A DNA stretch of 64,000 nt, from positions 1,922,001 to 1,986,000 of the forward strand of contig OZ220688.1 of the NCBI GenBank assembly GCA_965116445.1. The letters run 5' to 3'. The number at the start of each line of letters is the position of its first letter. Positions within the stretch are counted from its first letter, which is position 1. The DNA is from Multivorans sp965116445. GTDB taxonomy: Bacteria > Acidobacteriota > Thermoanaerobaculia > Multivoradales > Multivoraceae. A program made the translations under genes and the position numbers. Positions 22,800-31,274 of this stretch are shown here, piece after piece. The notes beneath the pieces are model-generated. The model was not told the DNA's origin. It saw only the letters and a program-made list of their open reading frames with translations, and did not search any database.

Positions 22800-23846
22800 A
22801 TGCGGACAGCGATCGGCATAGGCAGCGCCTACGCCTCCGGAACGAACTGGGACGCCCTGACGGAGTACGTCGTCGAGGCGGACCGCATGGGCATCGACGA
22901 CGTCTGGTCGGCCGAGGCCTGGGGTACCGACGCCGTGACCCCGCTCGCCTACCTCGCCGCGCGCACGGAGCGGATTCGCCTCGGCACAGGCATCATGCAG
23001 ATCTCGGCGCGGGCGCCATCGATGACCGCGATGACCGCGATGTCACTCGCCTCGATGTCGAAGGACCGGTTCGCCCTCGGTCTAGGCGTCAGCGGCCCCC
23101 AGGTGGTCGAGGGGTTGCACGGCACGGCCTTCGCGAAGCCCCTGGGGCGCCTCCGCGAGTACGTCGACATCCTGAAGATCGCTCTCTCCGGCGAGAAGAT
23201 CGCCTACGACGGTGAGCACTACACCCTGCCGCGGCCGGGCGGGGAGGGCAAGGCGATCCGCATGTCGCAGCCTCCGCGGCCGCAACTGCCGATCTACCTG
23301 GCGACGCTGGGGCCGAAGTCGCTCGAGTTCACGGGCGAGGTCGCCGACGGTTGGCTCGGCACCTCCTTCATTCCGGAACACGGGGACGCCTTCTTTCCCG
23401 CGATGCGGGCCGGCGCCGAGCGTGCCGGTCGCAGCCTCGACGACATCGACGTCCAGGTCGGCGGCGAAGTCGAGTTCGGCGACGACCTGGAGCAAATGGC
23501 CGCCCGCCGCAAGCCGGCCATGGCCTTCACCCTGGGGGCCATGGGCTCGGCGCAGACGAACTTCTACAACGACGCCTACCGCCGCGCCGGGTTCGTCGAG
23601 GCGGCCCGTGAGGTGCAGGCCCTGTGGCTCGCCCGCAAGCGGGACGAGGCCGCCGCGCGGGTGCCCGACGAGATGGTGCTCGGCAACACGCTGATTGGCG
23701 ACGAAGCCCGCATCCGCGACCGCATCCGCGCCTACCGGGACGCTGGCGTGACGACGCTACGCCTCAGCCCGGCCGGCGCCACGGTGCCCGAACGCCTCGA
23801 CACCCTCGGTCGGGTGCTCGAGTTGATCCGCCAGGAGGCGCCGTGA
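22800..23846 (+). CDS. LLM class (F420-dependent-type) oxidoreductase
   Basis: 348 residues, ATG at 22800 with AAGGAG ahead. A luciferase-like TIM barrel: RTAIGIGSAYASGTNWDALT at the start, PLAYLAARTERIRLGTGIMQ, the flavin region LGVSGPQVVEGLHG, and GDEARIRDRIRAYRDAGVTT at the C-terminus. This pattern matches the F420-dependent branch (methylene-H4MPT reductase-like) more than FMN monooxygenases. The substrate is unknown. It is followed after 22 bases by a Nudix gene and then a CoA-transferase-like gene, perhaps one transcript. Confidence 0.85.
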   Translation: MRTAIGIGSAYASGTNWDALTEYVVEADRMGIDDVWSAEAWGTDAVTPLAYLAARTERIRLGTGIMQISARAPSMTAMTAMSLASMSKDRFALGLGVSGPQVVEGLHGTAFAKPLGRLREYVDILKIALSGEKIAYDGEHYTLPRPGGEGKAIRMSQPPRPQLPIYLATLGPKSLEFTGEVADGWLGTSFIPEHGDAFFPAMRAGAERAGRSLDDIDVQVGGEVEFGDDLEQMAARRKPAMAFTLGAMGSAQTNFYNDAYRRAGFVEAAREVQALWLARKRDEAAARVPDEMVLGNTLIGDEARIRDRIRAYRDAGVTTLRLSPAGATVPERLDTLGRVLELIRQEAP

Positions 23847-23868
23847 CCGGCCTGGCGGCATCTCTTAC

Positions 23869-24549
23869 GTGAGCTTCCCGGCGCGGCACGGCCCGGAACT
23901 TCTCGACCACGCCGAACGCAACCTGCGTCGCTTCGAGCGGCGAGAGCTCGATCCCGAGGCCGCCGCGGCGCGCGCGGCGGAGGCATCCGGGCGCACCGGC
24001 GCCGTCGCGGCCAACGCGCATGCCGCGGTCGCGATCACCCTGCTGCCGGACAAGGGCGGCCGCGGCTGCTTCCTGCTCACGCGCCGCTCCCTCAGGTTGC
24101 GCCGTCACCGCGGCCAGTGGGCACTTCCAGGCGGCCGGATCGATGAAGCGGAGACCCCCGAGGAGGCGGCGATGCGCGAACTCCACGAAGAGGTCGGCCT
24201 GGACCTCGACTCCTCCGCGCTGCTTGGCCGGCTCGACGACTTCGGTACCCGCTCCGGCTTCGTCATCACGCCGGTGGTCTTCTGGTGCAACGAGTACCGC
24301 GAGCTGCAGCCGAACCCCGACGAGGTCTACCGCGCCTACCGCATCCCGCTGATCGACCTCGACCGGCCCGACGTGCCGGTGCTGCGGGAGATTCCCGAGA
24401 GCGAGAACCCCGTGCTCTCGATGCCGATTCGCGGCGGCCTCGTCCACGCGCCGACGGCGGCGATCGTTTACCAGATGCTCGAGGTCGTCCTGCGCGGCAA
24501 CGATGTCCGCGTGGCCCACTACGAGCAGCCCGTGTTCGCCTGGCGATGA
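23869..24549 (+). CDS. Nudix hydrolase, CoA-pyrophosphatase-like
   Basis: 226 residues from a GTG. The Nudix box is complete: GGRIDEAETPEEAAMRELHE followed by EVGL, fitting GX5EX7REUXEEXGU. The preceding ITLLPDKGGRGCFLLTRRSL and LRRHRGQWALPGG are typical of the NudL/CoA diphosphatase branch, with an additional conserved-looking N-terminal helix. The protein would hydrolyse CoA or another nucleoside diphosphate derivative. The C-terminus (LVHAPTAAIVYQMLEVVLRG) is longer than in minimal Nudix enzymes. Confidence 0.85.
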   Translation: MSFPARHGPELLDHAERNLRRFERRELDPEAAAARAAEASGRTGAVAANAHAAVAITLLPDKGGRGCFLLTRRSLRLRRHRGQWALPGGRIDEAETPEEAAMRELHEEVGLDLDSSALLGRLDDFGTRSGFVITPVVFWCNEYRELQPNPDEVYRAYRIPLIDLDRPDVPVLREIPESENPVLSMPIRGGLVHAPTAAIVYQMLEVVLRGNDVRVAHYEQPVFAWR

Positions 24550-24553
24550 CCAG

Positions 24554-25708
24554 GTGACCGGGAACCGGCCCCTCGAAGGCCTCCTGGTCGTCGCCGTCGA
24601 GCAGGCGGTCGCGGCGCCGCTGGCGACCTGCCGGCTCGCCGACGCCGGCGCCCGGGTGGTCAAGATCGAACGCGACGGCGGCGACTTCGCCCGCGGCTAC
24701 GACGGAACCGGCGGCGTCTCGGCCTACTTCGCCTGGCTGAACCGGGGCAAGGAGTCCATCGTTCTCGACATCAAGGACGCGAAGGACCGCACCCTGCTCG
24801 AACGGATGGTCGAGCGCGCGGACGTGTTCATCCAGAACCTCGCTCCGGGCGCCGCGGCGCGCGCCGGCTTCGGATCGAAGGACCTCCGGGAGCGCCATCC
24901 GCGCCTGATCACGTGCGACATCTCGGGCTACGGGGAGGACGGCCCCTACCGGTCGATGCGCGCCTACGACCTCCTCGTCCAGGCCGAGAGCGGCGTCGCG
25001 TCAATCACCGGTTCGCCGGCGGAGCCGGGGCGGGTCGGCGTGTCGATCTGCGACTTCGCCACCGGCATCTACGCGTACTCCGCCATTCTCGAAGCCCTGA
25101 TCGAGCGGGGCCTCACCGGCGCCGGCAGCCACGTCGAGGCCACCCTCTTCCACACGATGGCGGACTGGATGGCGGTGCCCCTGCTGCGCTTTGAGCAGCA
25201 GGGCCTCGAGTGGCCGCGGGTCGGCCTCGGCCATCCGACGATCGTGCCCTACGGCCTGTTCCAGCTCGGAGACGGCGATTCCGTTCTGATCGGCGTCCAG
25301 AACGACCGTGAGTTCGTGCGGCTGTGCAACGACGTGCTCGACCAGCCGGAACTGGCCGAGACCTACCCACGGAACGTGGACCGCGCGGACGGTCGCGCCG
25401 CCGTCGAGGCCGCGATCGCCGACGTGTTCCGACGCCATGACCGGGAGTCGATCCGCACGGTCCTCGATCACGCCCGCATCGCCTACGGCTTCCTGAACGA
25501 CGTCGCCGCCCTGTCTCGTCACCCGCAGCTTCGACGAGCCAGGCAACCGCTCCCCGACGGCACCGAGATCGACATGGTCGCACCCGCTACCGCCCCCAAC
25601 GACCCGGGAAGACGCCTGCCTCCGGTTCCCGAACTCGACCAGCACGGCGTCGCGATCCGGGGCGAATTCGGGGTCGGGAGAGGAAGCGTAAGCAGAGCTA
25701 GAGACTGA
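24554..25708 (+). CDS. CaiB/BaiF (class III) CoA-transferase-like protein with altered catalytic position
   Basis: 384 residues from the GTG at 24554, four bases after the Nudix stop. Family blocks are clear: VEQAVAAPLATCRLADAGAR VVKIER, WLNRGKESIVLDIK, FIQNLAPGAAARAGF and ISGYGEDGPYRSMRAYDLLV. The helix that normally carries the catalytic Asp reads SHVEATLFHTMADWM; aligned with the second CoA transferase of this window (LELAMLDATISF) the Asp is His200 (codon 25151-25153). The gene is otherwise intact. It may be inactive, use another residue, or be a racemase-type relative; the family is certain, the reaction is not. Confidence 0.85.
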   Translation: MTGNRPLEGLLVVAVEQAVAAPLATCRLADAGARVVKIERDGGDFARGYDGTGGVSAYFAWLNRGKESIVLDIKDAKDRTLLERMVERADVFIQNLAPGAAARAGFGSKDLRERHPRLITCDISGYGEDGPYRSMRAYDLLVQAESGVASITGSPAEPGRVGVSICDFATGIYAYSAILEALIERGLTGAGSHVEATLFHTMADWMAVPLLRFEQQGLEWPRVGLGHPTIVPYGLFQLGDGDSVLIGVQNDREFVRLCNDVLDQPELAETYPRNVDRADGRAAVEAAIADVFRRHDRESIRTVLDHARIAYGFLNDVAALSRHPQLRRARQPLPDGTEIDMVAPATAPNDPGRRLPPVPELDQHGVAIRGEFGVGRGSVSRARD

Positions 25709-25814
25709 GCACAAACAGCACAAACAGGAGTGCGAGCAACAAGAGGCAGCCGATCCCCATGCCGAAGCCGAAGCCGATCCCCTTGTTGACGTTACTTTCC
25801 TTCCCTTGATCCAT
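25698..25814 (-). CDS. Small single-pass membrane peptide (tentative)
   Basis: A 38-residue frame: MDQGKESNVNKGIGFGFGMG followed by the hydrophobic segment IGCLLLLALLFVLFVLSL. It has a short polar N-terminus, a glycine-rich turn and one membrane span, which is a realistic small-protein layout and hard to get by chance in this GC-rich DNA. The 3' end overlaps the 3' end of the CoA-transferase-like gene by 11 bases. GAGG abuts the ATG, so the ribosome binding site is poor. It faces the heme A synthase gene divergently. Confidence 0.4.
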   Translation of the reverse strand: MDQGKESNVNKGIGFGFGMGIGCLLLLALLFVLFVLSL

Positions 25815-25952
25815 CCTCAAGAAAGTAGCACACCGGCCGATCTGCTCAAGCCGGAATCCCGGAAGTAGCGCCGCAAAGCCGGCGCCTCGGAGCCTCTCCA
25901 CAGGCCCGCGGACTGGCGGGCGCCGCAGCCTCGAATGTAGAGTGCGCCGGTC

Positions 25953-26930
25953 GTGCGCTGGCTGCACTACTACCTCCGGCTCCTGGCCGCGGCGTCCCTG
26001 CTGCTGATCGCGGCGGGCGGTCTCGTCACCAGCACGGACTCGGGGCTGGCGGTCCCCGACTGGCCGAACACGTACGGCTACTTCATGTTCTCCTTCCCGT
26101 TCTCGAAGATGGTCGGGGGCATCCTCTACGAGCACGGCCACCGGCTGATCGCCAGCGTGGTCGGGCTTCTTGTGATCGGGCTCGCGATCTGGGCCGCCCG
26201 CGTCGAGCGCCGCGCCTGGGTACGGCGCCTCGCCTGGGGCGCGCTGGCGGCGGTCGTCGCCCAGGGTCTGTTGGGCGGGATCACCGTGATCTACCTGCTG
26301 CCCAAACCGATATCGATCAGCCATGCCGGGCTGGCTCAGCTCTTCTTCGCCCTCGTGGTCAGCCTCGGCGTGTTCACGTCGACGGGTTGGCGAACCCGTT
26401 ACGAGCGGACAGGGCCGCTCGACGATCACGTTCTGGGCCGCCTGGCTGTGATCGTCCCGGCCTGCGTCTACGGCCAGATCCTGCTCGGCGCGACGATGCG
26501 GCACAACGACGCGGGACTCGCGATTCCCGACTTTCCACTCGCCTTCGGGCGACTCCTGCCTCCCGACTGGAGCCTCGGCATCGGTCTTCACTTCGCCCAT
26601 CGACTGGGCGCGGTCGTCGTGACGGCCGCCGCCGTCGCACTGATTGTGCGCGTGTTCTCCCGTCACCGAAACCGGCCTGAGCTTGCGCGCCCCGCGGTGC
26701 TTCTCGGCGCCGTTCTGCTGATCCAGATCGCCTTGGGCGCATGGACCGTCTGGAGCGGTCTGCGGGTCGACGTGAACACGGCGCATGTCGCCACCGGCGG
26801 TCTCCTGTGGGTCGTCTCGGTCGCTTTGGCGCTTCGAGTCCACCGCGCCTGGTTCGGCGACGAGCGGTCCATCCGGGCGGCCCGGCTTGCCGCCGACCCG
26901 GCCGGAGCCCCGCGGCAGGCGAGAGCGTGA
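25953..26930 (+). CDS. ctaA: Heme A synthase (CtaA/COX15 family)
   Basis: 325 residues, GTG start, about eight membrane segments. It oxidises the C8 methyl of heme O to give heme A for cytochrome oxidase. Two homologous four-helix halves are visible, each with conserved His: EHGHRLIASVVGL and SISHAGLAQLFF in the first, LHFAHRLGAVVVTA and NTAHVATGG in the second. The family entry GGLVTSTDSGLAVPDWPNTY is present and its echo RHNDAGLAIPDFPLAFG starts the second half. The stop overlaps the ctaB start (GTGA), coupling the two heme A steps. No oxidase subunit gene is in the window. Confidence 0.93.
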   Translation: MRWLHYYLRLLAAASLLLIAAGGLVTSTDSGLAVPDWPNTYGYFMFSFPFSKMVGGILYEHGHRLIASVVGLLVIGLAIWAARVERRAWVRRLAWGALAAVVAQGLLGGITVIYLLPKPISISHAGLAQLFFALVVSLGVFTSTGWRTRYERTGPLDDHVLGRLAVIVPACVYGQILLGATMRHNDAGLAIPDFPLAFGRLLPPDWSLGIGLHFAHRLGAVVVTAAAVALIVRVFSRHRNRPELARPAVLLGAVLLIQIALGAWTVWSGLRVDVNTAHVATGGLLWVVSVALALRVHRAWFGDERSIRAARLAADPAGAPRQARA

Positions 26931-27814
26931 CGCTCCTGGCGGCCACGGCTGCCCGTCCGCGGCGCGGCTCCGTCCTGCTGGCGCTGGCCAAGCCGAGGCT
27001 CAACGCGCTTGCCGTCGCCACGGTGGGCATCGGCTACTACCTCGGAGCGCCGCAACTCGACCTCGTCGTGCTGCTCAGCGTCCTCGCGGGCTCCGCGCTC
27101 GTCGCCGGCGGCGGCGCCGCCTTCAACCAGGTCGCGGAACGCGATCTGGACGCACTGATGGTCCGTACCCGGTCCCGTCCACTGCCGCTCGGCGGGATCA
27201 CGCCGGCGGGAGGCCTGATCTTCGCCACGATCCTGAGCGTGGCGGGCCTGGCCCTGCTTGCCTTCGGAGTCAACCTGCTCGCAACGGGTGTCGCGCTGGC
27301 GACCCTGGTCAGCTACGCCTGGATCTACACCCCGATGAAGCGTCGCACGACCTGGGCCGTCATCGTCGGCGCCGTACCGGGCGCCCTGCCGCCCGTCATC
27401 GGATGGGCCGCCGCCCGCGGCGCCCTGACCGCGGAAGCCTGGCTGCTGTTCGCCATCGTCTTCGCCTGGCAACTACCCCACTTCCACTCCCTGGCCTGGC
27501 TCTACCGCGACGACTACGCCCGCGCCGGCTTCAAGGTCCTGGCCGCAACCGATCCGGACGGCCGCCGCACCGCGGCGCACTCCCTCCTCTGGGCCGTCGT
27601 ACTCGTCGGCGTGTGCCTGCTCGCCGCGGTCGCCGGTCTGACTTCGGCGGCCTTCGCGGTTGCCGCGGCCGGCTTCAGCGCGGCCTTCGTTCTCGTCGCG
27701 GTTCGCTTCGCCCTCCAGCGCAGCGACGCCCGCGCCCGAACGCTGTTTCTCGGTTCCCTGGTCGTGCTGCCGTTGATCTGGGTTGCCCTGGTCACAGGCC
27801 ACGCCACTCTCTGA
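26927..27814 (+). CDS. ctaB: Protoheme IX farnesyltransferase (heme O synthase)
   Basis: 295 residues from the GTG overlapping the ctaA stop. A UbiA-superfamily prenyltransferase with ~8-9 membrane helices. The first Asp-rich motif is FNQVAERDLDALMVRTRSRP (NX3DX3D type) and the second region is VSYAWIYTPMKRRTTWAVIV then GAVPGALPPVIGW. HFHSLAWLYRDDYARAGFKV is a CtaB-specific loop. It adds farnesyl to heme B to give heme O, the substrate of CtaA. Gene order ctaA-ctaB in one transcript is common. Confidence 0.94.
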   Translation: MTLLAATAARPRRGSVLLALAKPRLNALAVATVGIGYYLGAPQLDLVVLLSVLAGSALVAGGGAAFNQVAERDLDALMVRTRSRPLPLGGITPAGGLIFATILSVAGLALLAFGVNLLATGVALATLVSYAWIYTPMKRRTTWAVIVGAVPGALPPVIGWAAARGALTAEAWLLFAIVFAWQLPHFHSLAWLYRDDYARAGFKVLAATDPDGRRTAAHSLLWAVVLVGVCLLAAVAGLTSAAFAVAAAGFSAAFVLVAVRFALQRSDARARTLFLGSLVVLPLIWVALVTGHATL

Positions 27815-28150
27815 ACACCGCCCACGCGACGCGCCGCCGACGTATGCCCGGAACCGGCCGCATAGCGGCCGGATGCCGGCCAGATGGCCGGCGCGCCCAG
27901 TGGGACAGGTCGGTGCTCGGCCTCAGGCACCGACGTCCAGCCCGCGCAAGGGGCTCCGGGGGGAGGTCTCCCAGGTGGCTCGGAGCGAGCGACGCCCAAC
28001 GCCCTTTCGCCAACCGACACCCAACCGGAGCGAGCGGAGTGCAGTGAGCGCACCCCCTTCCATATTCTCGGCACCGACGTCCAGCCCAGTCGGGTCAGGA
28101 GGGGCGGGTGCAGCCGACGTCCGCTCCGACGCCGGCTCCGACAACGTCGT
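27815..28150. other. Convergent intergenic region with short repeats
   Basis: About 335 bases between two convergent genes. It holds the palindromic GCCGGCCAGATGGCCGGC element (27871-27900), two direct copies of GGCACCGACGTCCAGCC (about 27926 and 28071), and GACAGGTCGGTGCTC (27904), which recurs at ~38250. The part around 27980-28050 is low-complexity, with GGAGCGAGCG variants. No conserved-looking gene is present; readable frames here are probably not translated. Confidence 0.6.
27871..27900 (+). repeat. REP-like palindromic repeat
   Basis: GCCGGCCAGATGGCCGGC hairpin followed by GCGCCCAG; second member of the family seen at 21476-21505 and 58897-58925. Its position just after ctaB could make it a transcript-stabilising or terminating hairpin. 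Confidence 0.65.
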
Positions 28151-29335
28151 TCAGCCGACGACCTTCTCGCGGCGCAGCGTGTCGATCTCCGCGGCGCTCA
28201 TGCCGAGGCCGGCCAGGAGGTCGTCGGCGCCCTCGCCGAGGACCGGCGATGCCGCCGCCGGTTCCGGCGGCGTGCCGGAGAACTTCGCAGCGGCGCGCGG
28301 CACGCGCATGCGGCCGACCTGGGGATGGTCGAGTTCTCGCAGCAGTTCGTTGCGGACCACCTGGGGATCGGTCAGGACCTCGTTGCGGGTCAGGATCTTC
28401 GCGCAGGGGACATCCTCCGCCTCGAGCGCCTCGATCCACTCGTCCGAAGTGCGCGTCCGCAGCACGTCGCCGACCATCCCGAGACGCTGGTCGGCATTCG
28501 AGATCCTTCCAGCCGCCGTGTTGTACCGCTCGTCCTCCAGCCACTCCATGTGGCCCGTGGCCCGCGCCATGCCCTCCCACTCGGCATCCGAGATCGTCGA
28601 GGCCGTGATGTAGCCATCCGCGGTCCGGTAGATCAGGTCGCTGGTCGAGCCCGGCCGGCCGTGAGCGACCTCGCCGCCGACCAGGATCTGGCGCACGAAG
28701 CCCTCCGGCCAGATGAAGGAGATCGTCGCGTCCAGCATCGCGAGCTCCAGGTGCTGACCCTCCCCGGTTCGCTCGCGCGCCAGGAGCGCCGCCGTGATCG
28801 CCTGGGCGGCGGTCAGTCCGGTGACCTTGTCCGGGATGATCGTGCGCACCATCTTCGGCTCGCCCGTCACCCGGTCGGCCTGGATGTCGGCGAAACCGGA
28901 CAGCGCCTGGATGATCGGGTCGTAGACGCGCTTCTGGGCGTATGGCCCTTCCTGCCCGAAGCCGCTGATCGACACATAGACCAACCGCGGGTTGAGCTCG
29001 CGCAGCCGGTCGGGGCCGAGCCCCAGGCGGTTCACGACTCCGGGCCGGAAGTTCTGGACGAACACGTCCGCCGCTTCCACGAGATCGTGGAGGATCGCGA
29101 TGCCCCGTTCCTGCTTCAGGTCGAGCGCCAGGGACCGCTTGCCGCGGTTGATCGTCGCGAAGCCGGCCGTGACGCCTCCGCGCTGCGGCCCCAGCCGGCG
29201 CATGATGTCCCCGTGGGGCGGCGCCTCGACCTTGATCACCTCGGCGCCCTGATCCGCCAGCAGCATCGTGGCGATCGGCGCCGACACCATCGTCGCCAGT
29301 TCGATCACACGAAAGCCGTCGAGCGGGCCGGACAT
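28151..29335 (-). CDS. CaiB/BaiF (class III) CoA transferase
   Basis: 394 residues from the ATG giving MSGPLDGFRVIELATMVSAP; a start six codons earlier is possible. Family landmarks: MLLADQGAEVIKVEAPPHGD, FATINRGKRSLALDLKQERG, FVQNFRPGVVNRLGLG, SISGFGQEGPYAQKRVYDP and the catalytic Asp in HLELAMLDATISFIWP. It would move CoA between carboxylic acids. It is 23 bases downstream of the 632-residue secreted protein gene. Unlike the homologue at 24554, the catalytic residue is in place. Confidence 0.9.
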   Translation of the reverse strand: MSGPLDGFRVIELATMVSAPIATMLLADQGAEVIKVEAPPHGDIMRRLGPQRGGVTAGFATINRGKRSLALDLKQERGIAILHDLVEAADVFVQNFRPGVVNRLGLGPDRLRELNPRLVYVSISGFGQEGPYAQKRVYDPIIQALSGFADIQADRVTGEPKMVRTIIPDKVTGLTAAQAITAALLARERTGEGQHLELAMLDATISFIWPEGFVRQILVGGEVAHGRPGSTSDLIYRTADGYITASTISDAEWEGMARATGHMEWLEDERYNTAAGRISNADQRLGMVGDVLRTRTSDEWIEALEAEDVPCAKILTRNEVLTDPQVVRNELLRELDHPQVGRMRVPRAAAKFSGTPPEPAAASPVLGEGADDLLAGLGMSAAEIDTLRREKVVG

Positions 29336-29358
29336 GCCGGCGCAGGGTACCACCGGAG

Positions 29359-31257
29359 CTACTGCCCCGGCGGTCGTGGCGGTACGCCTCGGCGCAGCGA
29401 CGGCGGCGGTGGCGGTCTCGGCACCCGCAGGGTGACCGTGACGGGCGTCGACGAACTGACGACCGCTTCGACGGAGGCCGTCGCCCGGTGTCCGCCGAGA
29501 CCCTTCGGGTGGGCGGAGATCCGGATCCAGCCAACCGGTACGCCCCGGGCCGAGAATCTGCCGTCGTCGTTAGCCCGGCCCTGATGGACGACCCGCTCGT
29601 CCGCCGTCTCGAACCGAATCACCGCGCCTCCCGCCGGCGCGCCGGTCGCCGCGAACACGACGCGTCCATCAACCACGGTGTCGGTGAGTTCGAGCGTGAG
29701 GGGTTCGTTCACCGGCACATCGACATCGTGGAACGACTGCATCACGTCGTGTGCCGGCGACACCACGTCGACCCGCCAGTCCTCGCGCTCGGGCAACGCA
29801 CCCCGGAACCACCCGTCCTCAGCGATCTTGAAGAACAACTCCGGCGACGCGCCGCGGCCGCCGAAGAACACGTAGCCCTCCAGCGGGATCCCGTCCAGCG
29901 TCACCTGACCGACGACGGGCACGAGGTCCAGTTGGACGACCGCGGACCGATCGCCCACGACTTCGAGGTAGTCCACCTCGCCGAACCGCCCACCGATCGC
30001 GTCCAGGACCTCCACGGAGAACGCCCCGTCGCCGGGAACATGGAACCGGGCGTGGCCGCCGTCGACGCCTACCGTCTGCTGCGGATACTCCCTCCTCAGA
30101 TCGCGGAACGGGAAGTCCGGCGAGTCGTGCTCCCTGATCTGCCTGAGACGGGCGATCCAATGACTGCCGTACGGTGGATCGCCCGGCTCGACGAACACGT
30201 CCAGAAGGTGGCTTGAGACCAATCGCACTCGCTTGCGCGGGAAGGTCTCGACGTTCTCCAACAGTTCGTACGGTCCGGACCTTGCCGCGACCCGGCCGTC
30301 GCAATCCACCTGAATCCAGCGTTTACCCGCATCCAGGCCCGCCGCCTGGAAGAAGCCGTTCTCGGCCACCGCGACGGTCACAAGGACCGACTCGAGATCG
30401 GTCGTCCATATGGCCGGGTCGGCCGTCGCGACGTGCACGGCGCAGTGGTCCGCGAAACCCTGGAAGTCGGGTCCCGGAGCGACGAAGCCGGCAAGACTCG
30501 CGCCCGGAACAAGCTCCTGATCGCCCAGGTGAAACGTCTGCCTGCCGTGCAGAGGCGTGTTCCACCGGTAGTCGGGGGAGTGTCCTGGCCGCCAGAACAC
30601 GAGGTGAACGAGCGTGGCCGGCAACTCGCACGACCAGCGGCCGTCGCCGGCCACCGGGCACCGGACCACCACGCGCTGAACGTGAAACCGCGGATCCGTG
30701 TTCCCGGGGTCCACGTCGCCGAGCACGATCCGAAGCGTGCCCGCCGGACGGGCCGAGCCCACGACACGGCCGGTGACGCTCACCGCCGGATAGGCCGGTA
30801 CCTCGAACACCGGAACGACTTCCGCTTGCACCTCCCGCCGCCCCATCCCCCGCCCACCGGGTGCGCCCCCGTCCACGCCGTGTTCCGACTCCTCCCTCAC
30901 CGTGGCGACGACATCACTCGTCGCCGCGCCGGGGTCGATCAGGGTCTCGCGGCCCCAGTAGCCGCTGTCCGGCGCCGGACGGACCAGCCACGGCCCCGGC
31001 TCGAACAGGTACACCTCGTAGCGCTGATCGCTGGTCACGGGCAGTTCCTGCTCGACGCCGCCCGCGTTCCTCGCCAGCAAGGTCACGTCCCCGGGGCCCT
31101 GCCGATGCACGACCACCTGCAGGAAGACCCGCGCGAGTCCCTCCGCGAGTCCCGGCTCGGCAGACCGCGGTTCCTGTGCAATCGACACGGAGTCAGCGAG
31201 CAGACCGCAGGCGACAGAGAGAGCGGCAACCTGCCACGGACGCCGTGTCAAACGCAC
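29359..31257 (-). CDS. Secreted hypothetical protein with carboxypeptidase-regulatory-like domains
   Basis: 632 residues, GTG start, signal peptide VAALSVACGLLADSVSIAQ. The mature protein is beta-rich throughout. Repeated strand patterns such as SVTGRVVGSARPAGTLRIVL, VVGQVTLDGIPLEGYVFFGG and VDGRVVFAATGAPAGGAVIR FET resemble CarboxypepD_reg-like/transthyretin-type modules (around 155, 435 and 540). The C-terminus ends in a Pro/Arg-rich tail, PRPPPPPSLRRGVPPRPPGQ. No enzyme motif is visible. It lies 17 bases downstream of the methionine aminopeptidase gene. Confidence 0.7.
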   Translation of the reverse strand: MRLTRRPWQVAALSVACGLLADSVSIAQEPRSAEPGLAEGLARVFLQVVVHRQGPGDVTLLARNAGGVEQELPVTSDQRYEVYLFEPGPWLVRPAPDSGYWGRETLIDPGAATSDVVATVREESEHGVDGGAPGGRGMGRREVQAEVVPVFEVPAYPAVSVTGRVVGSARPAGTLRIVLGDVDPGNTDPRFHVQRVVVRCPVAGDGRWSCELPATLVHLVFWRPGHSPDYRWNTPLHGRQTFHLGDQELVPGASLAGFVAPGPDFQGFADHCAVHVATADPAIWTTDLESVLVTVAVAENGFFQAAGLDAGKRWIQVDCDGRVAARSGPYELLENVETFPRKRVRLVSSHLLDVFVEPGDPPYGSHWIARLRQIREHDSPDFPFRDLRREYPQQTVGVDGGHARFHVPGDGAFSVEVLDAIGGRFGEVDYLEVVGDRSAVVQLDLVPVVGQVTLDGIPLEGYVFFGGRGASPELFFKIAEDGWFRGALPEREDWRVDVVSPAHDVMQSFHDVDVPVNEPLTLELTDTVVDGRVVFAATGAPAGGAVIRFETADERVVHQGRANDDGRFSARGVPVGWIRISAHPKGLGGHRATASVEAVVSSSTPVTVTLRVPRPPPPPSLRRGVPPRPPGQ

Positions 31258-31274
31258 TCTCGCTCGCCTTCGGT

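Noticed and set aside
25815..26843. Minus-strand extension of the small membrane peptide to 381 residues
   Set aside because: It is the antisense reading of ctaA; only the last 38 residues, outside ctaA, are plausible.
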